From Trifolium pratense (taxonomy: Eukaryota; Streptophyta; Magnoliopsida; Fabales; Fabaceae), in assembly GCF_020283565.1 (NCBI RefSeq), contig NC_060063.1, positions 43,918,856 through 43,982,855 of the forward strand: DNA of 64,000 nt, read 5' to 3'. Both the position numbers and the translations under genes were made by a program. The first letter of the stretch is position 1. Each line of letters starts with the position of its first letter. Positions 47,848-58,875 of this stretch are shown piece after piece. Below the pieces are notes generated by a model. The model was not told the origin of the DNA and searched no databases. It saw only the letters and a list, made by a program, of their open reading frames with translations.

Positions 47848-48798
47848 GAAAGTTACCCTGATAATGTAATATTGATGTTTTAGTTAATATTGATGTTTTA
47901 GTTGAGTAGTTGTACCATTGTTGCGTTATTTTGATTGTATTGAACTAGTTAGTGCATCTGTTGGTTAAACAATTTATCATTTGGATGCTTACCACTGATA
48001 TGTTTGTTTTGAATGCTACATTTGTAGTACTTTCGTGTCCTTATTTTGTCAAATACTATGATCAAGTGTTATGTCAATTTGTCCAACTTTTATGTCAACA
48101 ATCTGTGAAGGTGATGCTTAATGTATGGATCAAAGCTTGTGTTTATAAGACAACCATAGCAGAGCAGCTTCTAAAAATATTGTAACACCATTGTATTCTG
48201 TGTTTATCAAAAATCCATCTAATTTATTAAAAGATTCTAAACAATTGGTGTATTCATGCTGCACTTGGCTAAGCTATCAAGTAACCTGAGAGGAAAATGA
48301 GACAATTTTGCAGAAAATCTCAAAAAATTACCTGCATATTCGCTTTTTTCTTAAAAAATTGTGTTTCAATCGTCTCAAAAAAACCATTTCTATTTCATAT
48401 TCAAATTCAATTGATACATTGAACTTGATACATTGAATAACTCCAACTCAAAAATAACATCATTGTCACTACTATCACTTTGTTCTTGTCGTTAACAAGA
48501 TCTGCAACATTCTTGCAGTTCCCAAATCCAATCACATCAACATTCTTGCAGTTCCCAAATGCAATCTCAGCAACATTCTTGCAGCCAATTTCTGCAACTT
48601 TCAACCAAGCCATGGGTGGATGAAAACACAAACAGAAATTATGTCAATTTTATTCCTTCAATGATTCTTCGATTTGATCATGGCCATGGGTGGATGAAAA
48701 CACAAACAGAAAAACGATGAAGAAGACGACCCATGTGAAATACCAACATTCTCCCTCGTGTAAATGAATTACGAAAATTATTATTTAATATGTGTCAC
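47848..48798. other. right subterminal region of the giant MULE
   Basis: Non-coding 3' flank of the MuDR-type gene, then a 33-bp repeat (about 48500-48600, unit beginning AACATTCTTGCAGTTCCCAA, two full copies and one partial) and a duplicated CCATGGGTGGATGAAAACAC (48611-48630 and 48684-48703). A minus-strand frame starting at the ATG at 48613 encodes a repeat GFGNCKNV, but it is only about 68 codons long and I do not call it a gene. Confidence 0.5.
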
Positions 48799-48879
48799 GG
48801 GAATATTCGCCCAAGATCCGGTTTTTTTGTCATGCGCACCGTGCGCAGCTGATGATGCATGCGCACCGTAGACGGCGCC
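48799..48879 (-). repeat. right terminal inverted repeat of the giant MULE
   Basis: The reverse complement begins GGCGCCGTCTACGGTGCGCA, followed by TGCATCATCAGC, TGCGCACGGTGCGCATG, an A-run, CCGGATCTTGG and GAATATTCCC, matching the left TIR block by block. The similarity fades inward around 48740. Confidence 0.9.
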
Positions 48880-48888
48880 TTAATATAA
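48880..48888. repeat. right 9-bp target site duplication (TTAATATAA)
   Basis: Identical to 4981-4989 and directly adjacent to the terminal GGCGCC. Confidence 0.9.
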
Positions 48889-49326
48889 TAACACTACAAT
48901 CCATCCACCAAAGTGTCTTCTATTATAATTATTATACAAAAAAAAAAAAAAAAAAAAAAAGCAACTAACTAAATACACAACGCATATAACAATCATGGGA
49001 TGTTATGATTGATACACGAGTCTCAACTCTCACGTTTCATGAGTAAGAAATTAATAATTTAATACGTACCAAGTACTTGGCTATAGTAAAAAAAAATGAT
49101 TTTCAAATTACAATAATTTTGATATATGTATAAAACAAATTGGAGATTCTATTATCATGCCACTCATGCATAACAATATAAACCATTATTTATGAGAAAT
49201 TGATGGGTAATCCCTTCAATATATTCAAATTGTTAGTAATAGTGTTTTTTAGGGTGGACGTCGAACTTTGATCTCCTTATTACTCCACTCTCAAACTATT
49301 TTGTCTCGGTCATCTTTATATATATA

Positions 49327-51072
49327 GGGAAAATAGTCATTTTGGTCCCTCAATGTGTAACTCGCTGTCATTCTGGTCCCTCACCAAGGAAAAACTAATA
49401 AATAGTCTCTGAATCTGCATTTCGTTATTCAGTTTAGTCTCTACTGTTAAGTTTGGCCGTTAAGTCAACAAAAAAGTTGACGTGTCATTTTTTTTTGGCA
49501 CACATCAGCTTGCTGAGTTGGCACTAGGGACGGGGAAACAATCATTTTGGTCCCTGAATGTGCAACTCTCTGTCATTATGATCCCTGACTCAAGAAAAAA
49601 ATACAAAATAGTTCTTGACCCTGCAATCCATTAGTCACTTTGGTCTCTAATGTTAAAAATAGTCGTTAACTTTATAAAAAAGCTTGTGTGACATTTTTTT
49701 AGTGACATATGGCACGTAGAGTTAACACATCTATGTGATAGTTGGATGGATGATGTGGTGAGAGACTAAAATAACATTAATTTTTTTTCTCTTCATTTAT
49801 TTATCATCTTCCTCCCATTCTTCTTCATCTTCTTCATACATTCAATAACTTAACAACAACCCATTTAGCTTCTTCTTCTTTCAAATTTTGTTGTTATGCA
49901 TATTTTTTCTTCTTCATTTATTTATCTTCTTCCTCTCATTCTTCTTTACATTCTTCATACATTAAATAACCTAACAACAACCCATTTTGCTTCTTCTTTC
50001 AATTTTTTTTGTTGGCTTTCACCATCAGTTTAATCTGGTTCGGGGGTTAGTTCTGACATCAAGTGGTTTCGGCCCCCTCCCAATTACAGTTATGATGGAT
50101 CGAACCGTGGTCCTCCCTGCCAAGTTCAACAACAATCGCCACTGAACCAACTAACGATTGGTTTCTTATTTCAAATTTTGTTGTTATGCAAATTATATGG
50201 GGAAATTATATACTACCCGCTCCGTTTCTTTTTTTTTTTGTCGTTTTAGATTAATGTACACTATTCATATAATCTACTTTGACCATAAATTTTTATTAAT
50301 ATATAAAAACCAAATGCTAGCAAATAAGATATTGTTCAATTTGTCTCGACAAATATTCTTAAAATATAAAATTTTCATAATTTTTTATAATAGATAATTA
50401 AAGTTATTAGTGATTAAAGTTATGCGTTGACATGTGTACAGTGATAAAAAATGAAAAATAAAAAGTAACGGATGAAGTAGTTTATATATGATTTTTAGGT
50501 AAATGAATAGGTGCCAATGATTTTTTTCTTTAAAAATTGGGTTTAAAATTATGGGCTTTATTCATAAATGTATGAAAAAATGAAGAAAAATGGGAGGAAG
50601 AAGATAAAGAAATGAAGAAAAAATAAAAAGTAATGTCATTTTAGTCTTTTGTCACATTATTCATCCAGTTGTCACACAAATGTGTTAAATCTGTGTGTCA
50701 CGTGTTCCTAAAAAATGTCATTTCAGCTTTATTATAAAGTTAGCAACAATTTTAAACGCAAGGGACCAAAGTTACTAACAGATTGCAGAGCCAAGGACTA
50801 TTTTGTATTTTTTTCTTGAGTCAAGGACCATAATGACAGCGAGTTGCACATTCAGGGAGCAAAATGGTTGTTTCCCCGTCCCTCGTGCCAACTCAGCAAG
50901 CTGACGTGTGTCCAAAAAAATGTCACATCATCTTTTTTGATGAGTTAACGACCAAACTAAACAGCAGGGACCAAACTGACTAACGGAATGCAGATTCAGA
51001 GACTATTCAATAGTTTTTCCTCAGTGAGGGACCAAAATGACAGCGAATTACGGACTAAAATGACTATTTCCT
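49327..51072. mobile_element. 1.75-kb foldback element with ~520-bp inverted arms
   Basis: The arms (49327-49850 and 50560-51072) are inverted copies beginning GGGAAAATAGTCATTTTGG. Each arm contains two tandem units with the word TTTTGGTCCCTGAATGTG. The centre has a ~120-bp tandem duplication (TCTTCCTCCCATTCTTC) and a nested Stowaway-like MITE. Flanks TTATATATA on both sides may be a target duplication but are low-complexity. No coding frame. Confidence 0.75.
50213..50479. mobile_element. Stowaway-like MITE nested in the foldback element
   Basis: Ends CTACCCGCTCCGTTTC and the inverted GTAACGGATGAAGTAG, about 267 bp, in the loop of the larger element. Confidence 0.6.
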
Positions 51073-52784
51073 CTTATATATATCTTCTAGGTTAATGATA
51101 TTTGAATTGATAATTAGCGGAAACTCACATATTAGTGTATCGTAGAACGAACCTCTGACCAAAGATTAGTGTTATTTATTTTTATTTTTTGAATAAGAAT
51201 TTTGGTGGATATTGAGAATAAGATATCATTCATTATGTCTCTAAGATATCACTCATATATCCGTAAAAGAAAATCACTCATATAATGAAAGCTTAAAGAA
51301 TTATTACATGTTACTTTTTTTACAATTGATTTATACGGATAGATTGACTTTTATCATAATCACTTCTTAAATCATACAAATTATTCATTATATAATGTCG
51401 ACAATGTAAAACTAATTTCACGCGCATCCGATTTTCCAATTCTATCTTGCTCACAATGTAAAACGCAAGTGTGTAAATAACAAAAACTGAGAGAAAAAAA
51501 CAGTTCACATTTTAGAATGCGCATCTTAGGATGACTGAAAAGAAGAACTTATAACTTAATTAACATATATGATTGTGGGTTAAGATTCCGTTTAAATCAT
51601 AGCCCAAACTAATATAGGGCCCAAAACCTAGTCAGATACCACATATACATTGACATTGTCTATATATATAGTTCCCCAATTGATAAAAAGTCACTTGAAA
51701 TGTGTCCCATGATTCAATTGCCATCATCCTTCATAAGAACGTATTAAAGTTTGATTCCTTGTGGATTATATGCTTAGTCTCCACCAAAATCATCCCTTTC
51801 CCGAATAGACACACCATTACTTTGGGTATATGTTAGGTCTTTTTCCGTAGACGGAGTGATAATTATCACTATTTTTTTTAATAAGTGTGTTACTATACAT
51901 TCATACACACAATTGTAAGATTTTAAATTTGATTTCGTCAAAAAAATAATAATTTAAATTTGAGTGAAGATGTTCAACCTAGTAATATCGTATTTGCGAG
52001 TTGAGTTGGATTTTATGGATGTGTTGATTTTTATTTTTGGACTAAATAATTATGTTTGTTAGCTATATAGATATATCTCTCCAGTTTTCAGGAGAAAGAG
52101 CTCTATTAATTTGGAGTTCGACCGAGGGATATAAGTAAAATCTGACTAAATTTATATTCATCCATTAATTAAAATTTTATATTTTCAGCAACATAACTTC
52201 AAAAAAGAAAAGCATCGTGCTAATATTAGTTACTTTTATTCTCATGATCATAACTCATATGGTAAACATCGTAATATATGAAGGCTGGAATTAGTATTCG
52301 AGAACTCACTTATTTAACCACTTAACTACTTGAACAAAAAAGAGTAATAGCTCTTTTTATTTTTGAAGTACATAAACAGAAGCTTGAATCCTATCCTATA
52401 TATTACGGAAATCCAGATTTACAAGCGACAAACTTATTAGATAAAAACTCTAGAATCCACCAGAAAGAAAATAAACTCTCAAAGTTTTAATGTTAAACAA
52501 TAACTTACTTAATTTCAAATATGTCTGCCTTTAAATAGACTTACAATAGAAACAAACTTTTAAAAAGATAATAACTAACTTTATTCTAAATTCATTATCC
52601 TAATAATAACAAACTCTTCAATAAGCAAAGTCACCCTCTTACATCATATTTTTCTTTTAGTAAAATATGTTTTTGCCCTTGGTAATCAAGACTCTTTTAG
52701 TTAGAATCTCAAGTTGAGTTTCTATAACAATTTTTCTTTTAGTAAAATTTATTAACCATTTGAGTTTAGTCTCCTTTTTTTGTT

Positions 52785-52900
52785 TAAGTAGTTTAGTGAT
52801 TAGAAATTCATTCCTCTCGAATTCAAACTCTAATTTCTACATACATGTATATAATGTAATATTGTTTCTATCAATTGAGTTATTCTGACGGGTACCGACT
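52785..52900 (-). repeat. SINE-like tRNA-derived copy (minus)
   Basis: TTAAGTAGTTTAGTGATTAG and CTCGAATTCAAACTC, followed by TCAATTGAGTTATTCTGACG, are the reverse of a tRNA-like head (GCTCAGTTGG...GGTTCGAA) with its conserved tail. Degenerate. Confidence 0.5.
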
Positions 52901-53384
52901 TTAACCATTTTATTTGATCAATTTACTATTACGATATGCTATGTGTGACACATTATCATGATGATACTGTTTAGCAATATGAAGGATGTCATTTCACATA
53001 ATGCGTTTGTTTTTGCCTTTTCCAAACTTTTGTTTTTAGCATATCATCATCGAAGTAGTGTACTGTCTGAAACATCTTTGTAGTAATGGAACCAATAGAC
53101 CAACGTAAAACACACTTTGTCTTTGAAACCGCAAAAGAAAGACCGAAACTTGTGGTTGAAATGAAAAAAATTATAACTAATGTGAAATTAAACAAGATTT
53201 AATTATAGATTTTACACTAAAAATGTAAGTATTTTTTAACAATATTTGCAGGAGGAGATTCAAGATCTTGCTAATGATCATGTTCCACATAAAATTTAAA
53301 TATAAAAGTACTTTGGAAATTGAAATAAATAAATCGAATAATTTGATTAAAGTATTCTCTTTTTTTTTTCTTATGATTTTTATA

Positions 53385-53512
53385 TTAAGTAGTCTATCGA
53401 CTAAAAATTCATCTTTTAAAGTGAATAATATAAGTGGGAAATTTCGAATTCGAACTCCAGCTCCTGTGCATATAAAATGTGATATTCATATCAACTGAAC
53501 TATACTCACGGG
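53385..53512 (-). repeat. SINE-like tRNA-derived copy (minus)
   Basis: On the minus strand: TATAGTTCAGTTGATATGA (A-box-like), GGAGCTGGAGTTCGAATTC (B-box-like) and a tail with TTTTTAGTCGATAGACTACT. The same family as 52785, 56837 and 58490. Confidence 0.55.
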
Positions 53513-53589
53513 ATTTCTTATGAGTTAGTAATTTCATAACACATAGTCTATTATCGTGACAAGCATATTTACTTCTAATCACGACAAGG

Positions 53590-54169
53590 TTTAGGGGTTG
53601 TTTTGCACAAAAATTAAGTGAAAACCATGGCCTTTCTGTCATTCATACGGAGATCATGGCATTGATCATTGCTATAGAAATTGCACACAACAAGAATTGG
53701 AACTGTCTTTGGCTTGAAAGTGATTCAAAAGTTGCACTCCTTGCCTTTAGTAATATAGAAATTGTGCCATGGGACTTGCGTAATCGGTGGTTAAATTGTT
53801 TAGCTTGTGGAGTCACTTTGCAATGGTCACATATTTATCGTGAGGGTAATTCGTGCGCCGATAAAATTGCCAACTTGGGGCATGCTTATAACAACTTGGA
53901 ATGGTGGGAGTCATTACCATCTTTGCTACGTGATGACTTCTTGCGGGATATGCTTGGAATCCCTCAGTATCGTACTATTTAATTTCATTTTCTTTTTTCT
54001 CTGGGATAATGCATAGTCCTCCCATGTATATATCTTTTTTTCTATTTCTATTAATACATATGAGCTAATAGATAGAGGAAGGGGATAGGTGGGGGTGTCA
54101 ACATAGTTGGGATGTCCACTTATAACTTGATATCTAGACGCTCTTAATTTATCTAAAAAAAAAAAAAAC
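53590..54169 (+). mobile_element. 5'-truncated LINE 3' end with RNase H-like domain
   Basis: An open frame from 53590 to 53982 reads FRGCFAQKLSENHG, HTEIMALIIAIEIA, CLWLESDSKVALLAF and HIYREGNSCADKIANLG. These are the ordered landmarks of the plant LINE RNase H-like (RVT_3) domain: the Glu in TEIMAL, the Asp in ESDSK, and Asp in ADKIANLG. A 3' UTR of about 180 bp with an A-run at 54157-54168 follows, as in non-LTR retrotransposons. The reverse transcriptase and 5' parts are absent, so it is a dead insertion. There are no stops in the domain, so it is younger than the copy at 2803-3207. Confidence 0.78.
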
Positions 54170-55267
54170 TGAATTAAAGAGTTGTATTGATAAGTCACTA
54201 GATTTAGTCTAGTTAATTATGAGGATTTAGATAGTATGCATATTGAGTTTCATCATCAGCTCATTATAAAAATAAAAATAAAATGTCTTTGATTCATATG
54301 AATTGTTAATTTTCCCTTTAGTTAGATGGTAATTGTCGAGTTTCATATGAAGTATAGAAGATACCTATGTCCAATATAAAGTCATTTCCATATGCCAAAT
54401 TTGTTTTCATAGGTTACTTGTAAGATTTAATCACACCAAAAAAAAAAATACTTGTAAGGTATATTCTTTTGTCACGCAAGACAGGATTGCTAAAAATAGA
54501 AGAACACACACATATGTGGGAATAGTTACAAGACTTGCTATGAACAATCATGCTAAGATATTGAAACATTCTTGTCTACCACTCACACACACAGCGATGA
54601 AGTGGAGTGTAACACTTTAACACACTCCTCCCTAATATTTACTTTTTAACTTATTTGTAATTTAATCCTCTATTTTATCATATTTACAATATATGAAGTA
54701 CGGAGACACGGACACCACACACTGACACGTTTATAGAAATAAAAATTTGGAAAAGTGACATAATTTAGTGTAATCATAAGTGTTGGTGTCGATGTCAGAC
54801 ACAGACATCGACACGTATCCGACACGGACACGCCTAATCTAAGGAGTGTCGGTGCTTCCTAGTTTACAATAATAGTCTCCTTATTTATTTTTTGAATAAA
54901 ATAGGGTCTAAACCACTTTACTATCCACTTTTATAATGGTTAGATTAGATTAGATCCAACTCAACTATAAGACTATTATGTTTTTAACCATATATACTAT
55001 ATGTTTATGTCATGTCTCACTTAATATAAAACACAATTTTGTCACGCCTAAGATTAGACGTTTAAAACGAGATTCAAGTGGTTCCATATATCAGGTAGTA
55101 GATGGTCAGTCGATTCTAATTAAGCTTTGATAACATCTTAAAATTTAAATTAAACTTAACCTATAGCCCGTAAAATTATAGTTATGTATTGTCAATTAAT
55201 GTTCATGGACTATCATATTTGCATCAATGGTATAATTTAAATGGTGACGGTTTAGTCAAAAATGGTA

Positions 55268-55414
55268 CTCCCTCCGCTCCTAAATATAAGAGAAAATTTA
55301 CTTTTTAGATTCATTGAGAATCTAAAGTATCTGGTACATAATGTGGACTAGATACATTAGATTTCCAATGAATCTAAAAAGTAAATTTTTTCTTATATTT
55401 AGGACCGGAGGGAG
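55268..55414. mobile_element. Stowaway-like MITE
   Basis: 147 bp, ends CTCCCTCCGCTCCTAAATAT and the inverted ATATTTAGGACCGGAGGGAG, flanked by TA at both sides; the interior AATTTACTTTTTAGATTCAT is also inverted, giving a near-complete hairpin. Confidence 0.9.
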
Positions 55415-56079
55415 TACAAGTTTAGGTTCCTTTAAGCATGTGTTCAGAAGTTCAATTTTTTACTTACGTATGTAAAGAATTCAGTTAGGAGGAGAGAACT
55501 CATCTTGTGTGTCCCACAAGTTTCTCTGCGGAGATTAGTAATCGCAAACGACGGTGGAAATTTCATACTTATATTATGGTAATCCTAAAAAATAATGTTT
55601 GTGTGCTCTAAGACCCTTGATTCGATTTCCATCAATCCCATTTTTTCACATAACTTTAATTTTAGTCACTTTTTTAAATCTAGTAATTTTAGTTCTAATC
55701 ATTGCTTAAATAACCTCATTTTTTGATTAATCTTGAACCTCAAAACATGTTGGGTTGATCCTAACTTAACCAATTTCTAGTGAACCAAAAATATAGTATG
55801 AGTGTATGAAAGAATGAGTTTTTAATATTTCTCCATATAAATATATGTTACTCTTATATAGTGATTTCCACAAGAAAGAGGGAGATGTAAAATTGGAATA
55901 ATTAACTTTCTCCCTTTTTGAAAAAGAAAGAGATGCAAAGATCAGCCTCAAGTGACACCTCTCCACACTACAAAACACTTTGCAAAGGTTGGGTTGGTAG
56001 CCATTTTACATGATGTTTTCTCTCTAGGCCTCCTATGTATCTTTTATATCCTAAATATTCCAATTTTGCCCTTGCTAAA

Positions 56080-56197
56080 AATTTCGGTTCGCAGAAACCG
56101 AAGTTTTTTCTAGTTAAAATTCAGGGAAAATTCGGTTAACAGAAACCGAATTTTTTTTCAAGGCAAAAAAAATTCGGTTCGTAACAACCGAAGTTTT
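56080..56197. repeat. array of three imperfect hairpins
   Basis: Three ~30-bp palindromes built on TTCGGTT...AACCGAA lie at 56080-56107, 56127-56158 and 56165-56197, each with its own short loop and poly-A/T arms. No flanking gene. Confidence 0.8.
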
Positions 56198-56836
56198 TAT
56201 TGAATGACAAAAAAGTAAATTCCAGAAAGGGAAAAAGAACCGTGGGAGCATAAAGAGAAAAGATCATTTTACATGCCTTCATCATTTCTCAAAACTTGGT
56301 TTCAAATCGTGGGTCACCCCCACAACCTTTGCTTCAATATTGCTTTGGCCCATTTTGATCGTTTCCTCAATACATTCACTTATTATAATTCAAGCATGAC
56401 TGCGCCTTCTTGCTTATCCATTTAACTATTTTTGCACGATTTTCATATAAAATCATTCTAAATCATTCTATATTTCATGCTTCTATATCTATCGTTTTCT
56501 TATTCCTCTATTAATTGGATATCTCTTTCGACCGCAAGGTTAGGGAAACTTGATCCAAAATTATTTCCACTAGGAATCGAACTCGAGTTCTTTCGAACGA
56601 CCCGTTCTAAGGGGTACTCATTAACCTATTAATTTGATATCTATTAACCCACAATTGTGTTTTTTTAATTATAAAACGACAAAAATGATTTATTTTGGGA
56701 TATATACATACGATGAATTTAATTGTAAAATTTATGTTTGAAGTTAAAAGCTATAACCTTATTTAACCAAAAAATTTAATCAATTTTTTCGACAAATTTA
56801 ATTCTAATGAAATATATACAAATATTTGTCATTGTA

Positions 56837-56960
56837 AGTTTAGCTCAGTTGGTAAAGACATCGCAATTTATATGCAGAAGTCGGATTCAAACTTCAAACA
56901 CTCCACTTATTAATTTTAAAACTGAAATTCTAATCAATAAATTACTTGGCAAAAAAAACA
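56837..56960 (+). repeat. SINE-like tRNA-derived copy (plus)
   Basis: TTTAGCTCAGTTGGTAAAGA (A box) and GTCGGATTCAAACTTC (B box) at tRNA-like spacing, then ACACTCCACTTATT and a tail ending ACTTGGC and an A-run. Too degenerate at the acceptor stem for a functional tRNA. Confidence 0.6.
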
Positions 56961-58489
56961 TACAAATGGGTTACAAAATGCCGCGAATTATACATTATTC
57001 TTTCGATATTTTTGCTATTGTGTCGTCAAAACTAGTTAGACCAACAAGACTGTTCACATAGCTTGAGTTTAGGCCCTATATTAGATAATAGAAATCATAA
57101 AAATTTAGCTAAGACAAAATTAAGAATGTTTGTGACACAAAGTACTCATAATTAGTTGCTGATTATTATGAACAAAACGATAAGCAATGAGGAAAAAATG
57201 AGAGTATATGATTACACTAGCTAGCTAAAGGTACCCTATTCTAGGGTTGCTCATGGTATGTTCTAGTAAGATATTGTCAATTTTGATCTCATGGGATGTT
57301 TCAGAATGTAACATACTAACATCCAATTTCATAATCGAATAACTATAACTAGATTAGGGGTGGCTTAGGTGGGTCACATTTCATATCGGCAAATTATTTC
57401 TAAAATATCTTTGGTATTACTTTAGAGTTGAAACTATATTATTGCCTAAATGCATTAATCTTTTAATATATCTAAAAAATATTCTTATTATATTAAGAAC
57501 CGGAGAGTATATATTATATTATAAGGATACGTGTTATTATTTTCCTAAGTTCAGCCTCTGGTGTTATGTGCTTAAAGCTCTTAAGTCTTAACATTCCAAT
57601 TAGTGTTATGATTATAATGAGCTCTATTAAGAGATTCTTTGAGGGGGGTGAAAACAAAAGTGGAAACTAAAAAAGCCTAGGGAACACCCTGGAAGAATTA
57701 GGATAGATAGCTACATGTTTGAAGGGCCAGTACCTGAACGTGCACTAGTCCTTTAAGATGAGACACATGATGTAAAGAAACCTCTATAAAGAAGGGTATT
57801 TGTCCCTATAAGTAGGGTTGGATGAACATGAAGAAGGATTCAGATTTAAGATTTAAGATTTTGATTTGATCAATCAAAAGGGATCTATGACATATTAGAA
57901 AATATCTAGTTTTAATACAAAAGATAAAGGGTACACCAATCCCTAGGTAGGTATAAACTAAATTCATACTCATACATATATATTACAAATTTAAAGTGAA
58001 TCTTGATCCTTAGTTAGCTACACTCTTTTTGTTTTCAGCTAACAAAATTAAAGTGTAAAATTCGATCTATGTTTTTTGCTTTATATTTTATTCTTTCTCT
58101 GCTTTAGAAAAAGAAGGAATGTGATTGAGTATTGAAATGTTTTAACATATAAAGCATGTAATCTTCTCATATTAGACGTGTTTCAGTTTCGATGTCGACA
58201 GGGACATTACATTGACATTTATGATTGCATTGAATTATGTCAATTTTTTAAATTATTAGTGATATTGACGTGTCGGTATTTATATCATGTATGATGTTTG
58301 TCTGTGTATGTTTTTGTTCTTCATATGTTTTAAAATTCTACAATCCTTTGAAGACTGAAGTGTATTATCATGGAACTTTGCTGGCCTTTAAAATTACCAA
58401 CAACCTGCAAAACTGGAGACATTTGAGAAAATTTTGTTTTGTGCATAAATACTTTATAATAGATATTTGAGAAAATATAAATTTTTTTT

Positions 58490-58593
58490 TTTTAAAGTAG
58501 TCTAATGACTAGAACTTTCCATTTTAAGATGAATAAGTAGAAGTATTAAGGTTGAATCTCGGACTGCATATTATATACAACGTCCCTACCAAC
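58490..58593 (-). repeat. SINE-like tRNA-derived copy (minus)
   Basis: AAAGTAGTCTAATGACTAG and GGTTGAATCTCGGACTGCAT, then CCTACCAACTAGG, are the reversed tail, B box and A box of the same family. It is split by the hAT element inserted at 58594. Confidence 0.55.
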
Positions 58594-58875
58594 TAGGGTG
58601 GCAAAGCGGGCAAGCCCGTCCCGTTTAGGCTTGATCCTTAGTTAGTTTTAATAAGTGTTGTATTCTATTGGATTGGACTATATTATATTATTCCTTATTA
58701 AAAAAATAGATTTTATATTTTTGTGTAACTCGCAGGCCGGCCCGCCCCGCTTTTTAACCGAGTTCGGCGGGGCGGGCCAATTAAATGGGTTGAGCTCGAA
58801 ACTTAAGTTCAACCCACTAAAAATGGCGGGATAAACGGGTCGGTCCAGCGAGTTGGGCCCGTTTTGCCACCCTTA
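58594..58875. mobile_element. hAT-like MITE with perfect 8-bp duplication
   Basis: 282 bp with ends TAGGGTGGCAAAGCGGGC and the inverted GCCCGTTTTGCCACCCTTA. Flanks CTACCAAC are identical at 58586-58593 and 58876-58883. GC-rich subterminal GGCGGGGCGGGCC words. It sits inside a SINE-like copy. Confidence 0.88.

Larger units (their letters stand above)
4990..48879. mobile_element. giant Mutator-like element (~43.9 kb) with cargo genes
   Basis: The ends are inverted copies of one another for about 80 bp: GGCGCCGTCTACGGTGCGCA, a spacer of about 13 bp, GCGCACGGTGCGCATG, an A-run, CCGGAT and GAATATTCC. A perfect 9-bp duplication flanks them. Inside are two MULE transposase-type genes near opposite ends, a Ulp1/C48-like gene, six B3 genes, a GRF zinc-finger gene and two unknown ORFs, plus younger insertions. 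Most MULEs are 1-20 kb, so this size is exceptional. What I see directly is the TIRs, the duplication and the open spliced genes. That all of it moved as one unit is inferred from the matching duplication. An alternative is progressive growth after insertion, or nesting of several MULEs, since two extra internal left-type ends exist. Confidence 0.8.

Noticed and set aside
48407..48631. Small minus-strand gene with GFGNCKNV repeats
   Set aside because: Short, made by a 33-bp non-coding-type repeat, with no other protein feature; kept only as a subterminal repeat.
4990..48879. Explanation of the ends as two unrelated solo MULE termini
   Set aside because: Two independent insertions would not share the same 9-bp duplication exactly adjacent to both ends; the match is perfect, although the AT-rich word means that chance is not zero.
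53268..53498. 76-codon plus frame upstream of the LINE fragment
   Set aside because: Overlaps a reversed SINE-like copy and has AT-driven composition without a domain.
56837..56900. Functional tRNA gene
   Set aside because: A- and B-box-like words are present but the acceptor stem does not pair, and several similar copies with SINE-type tails exist in the window.
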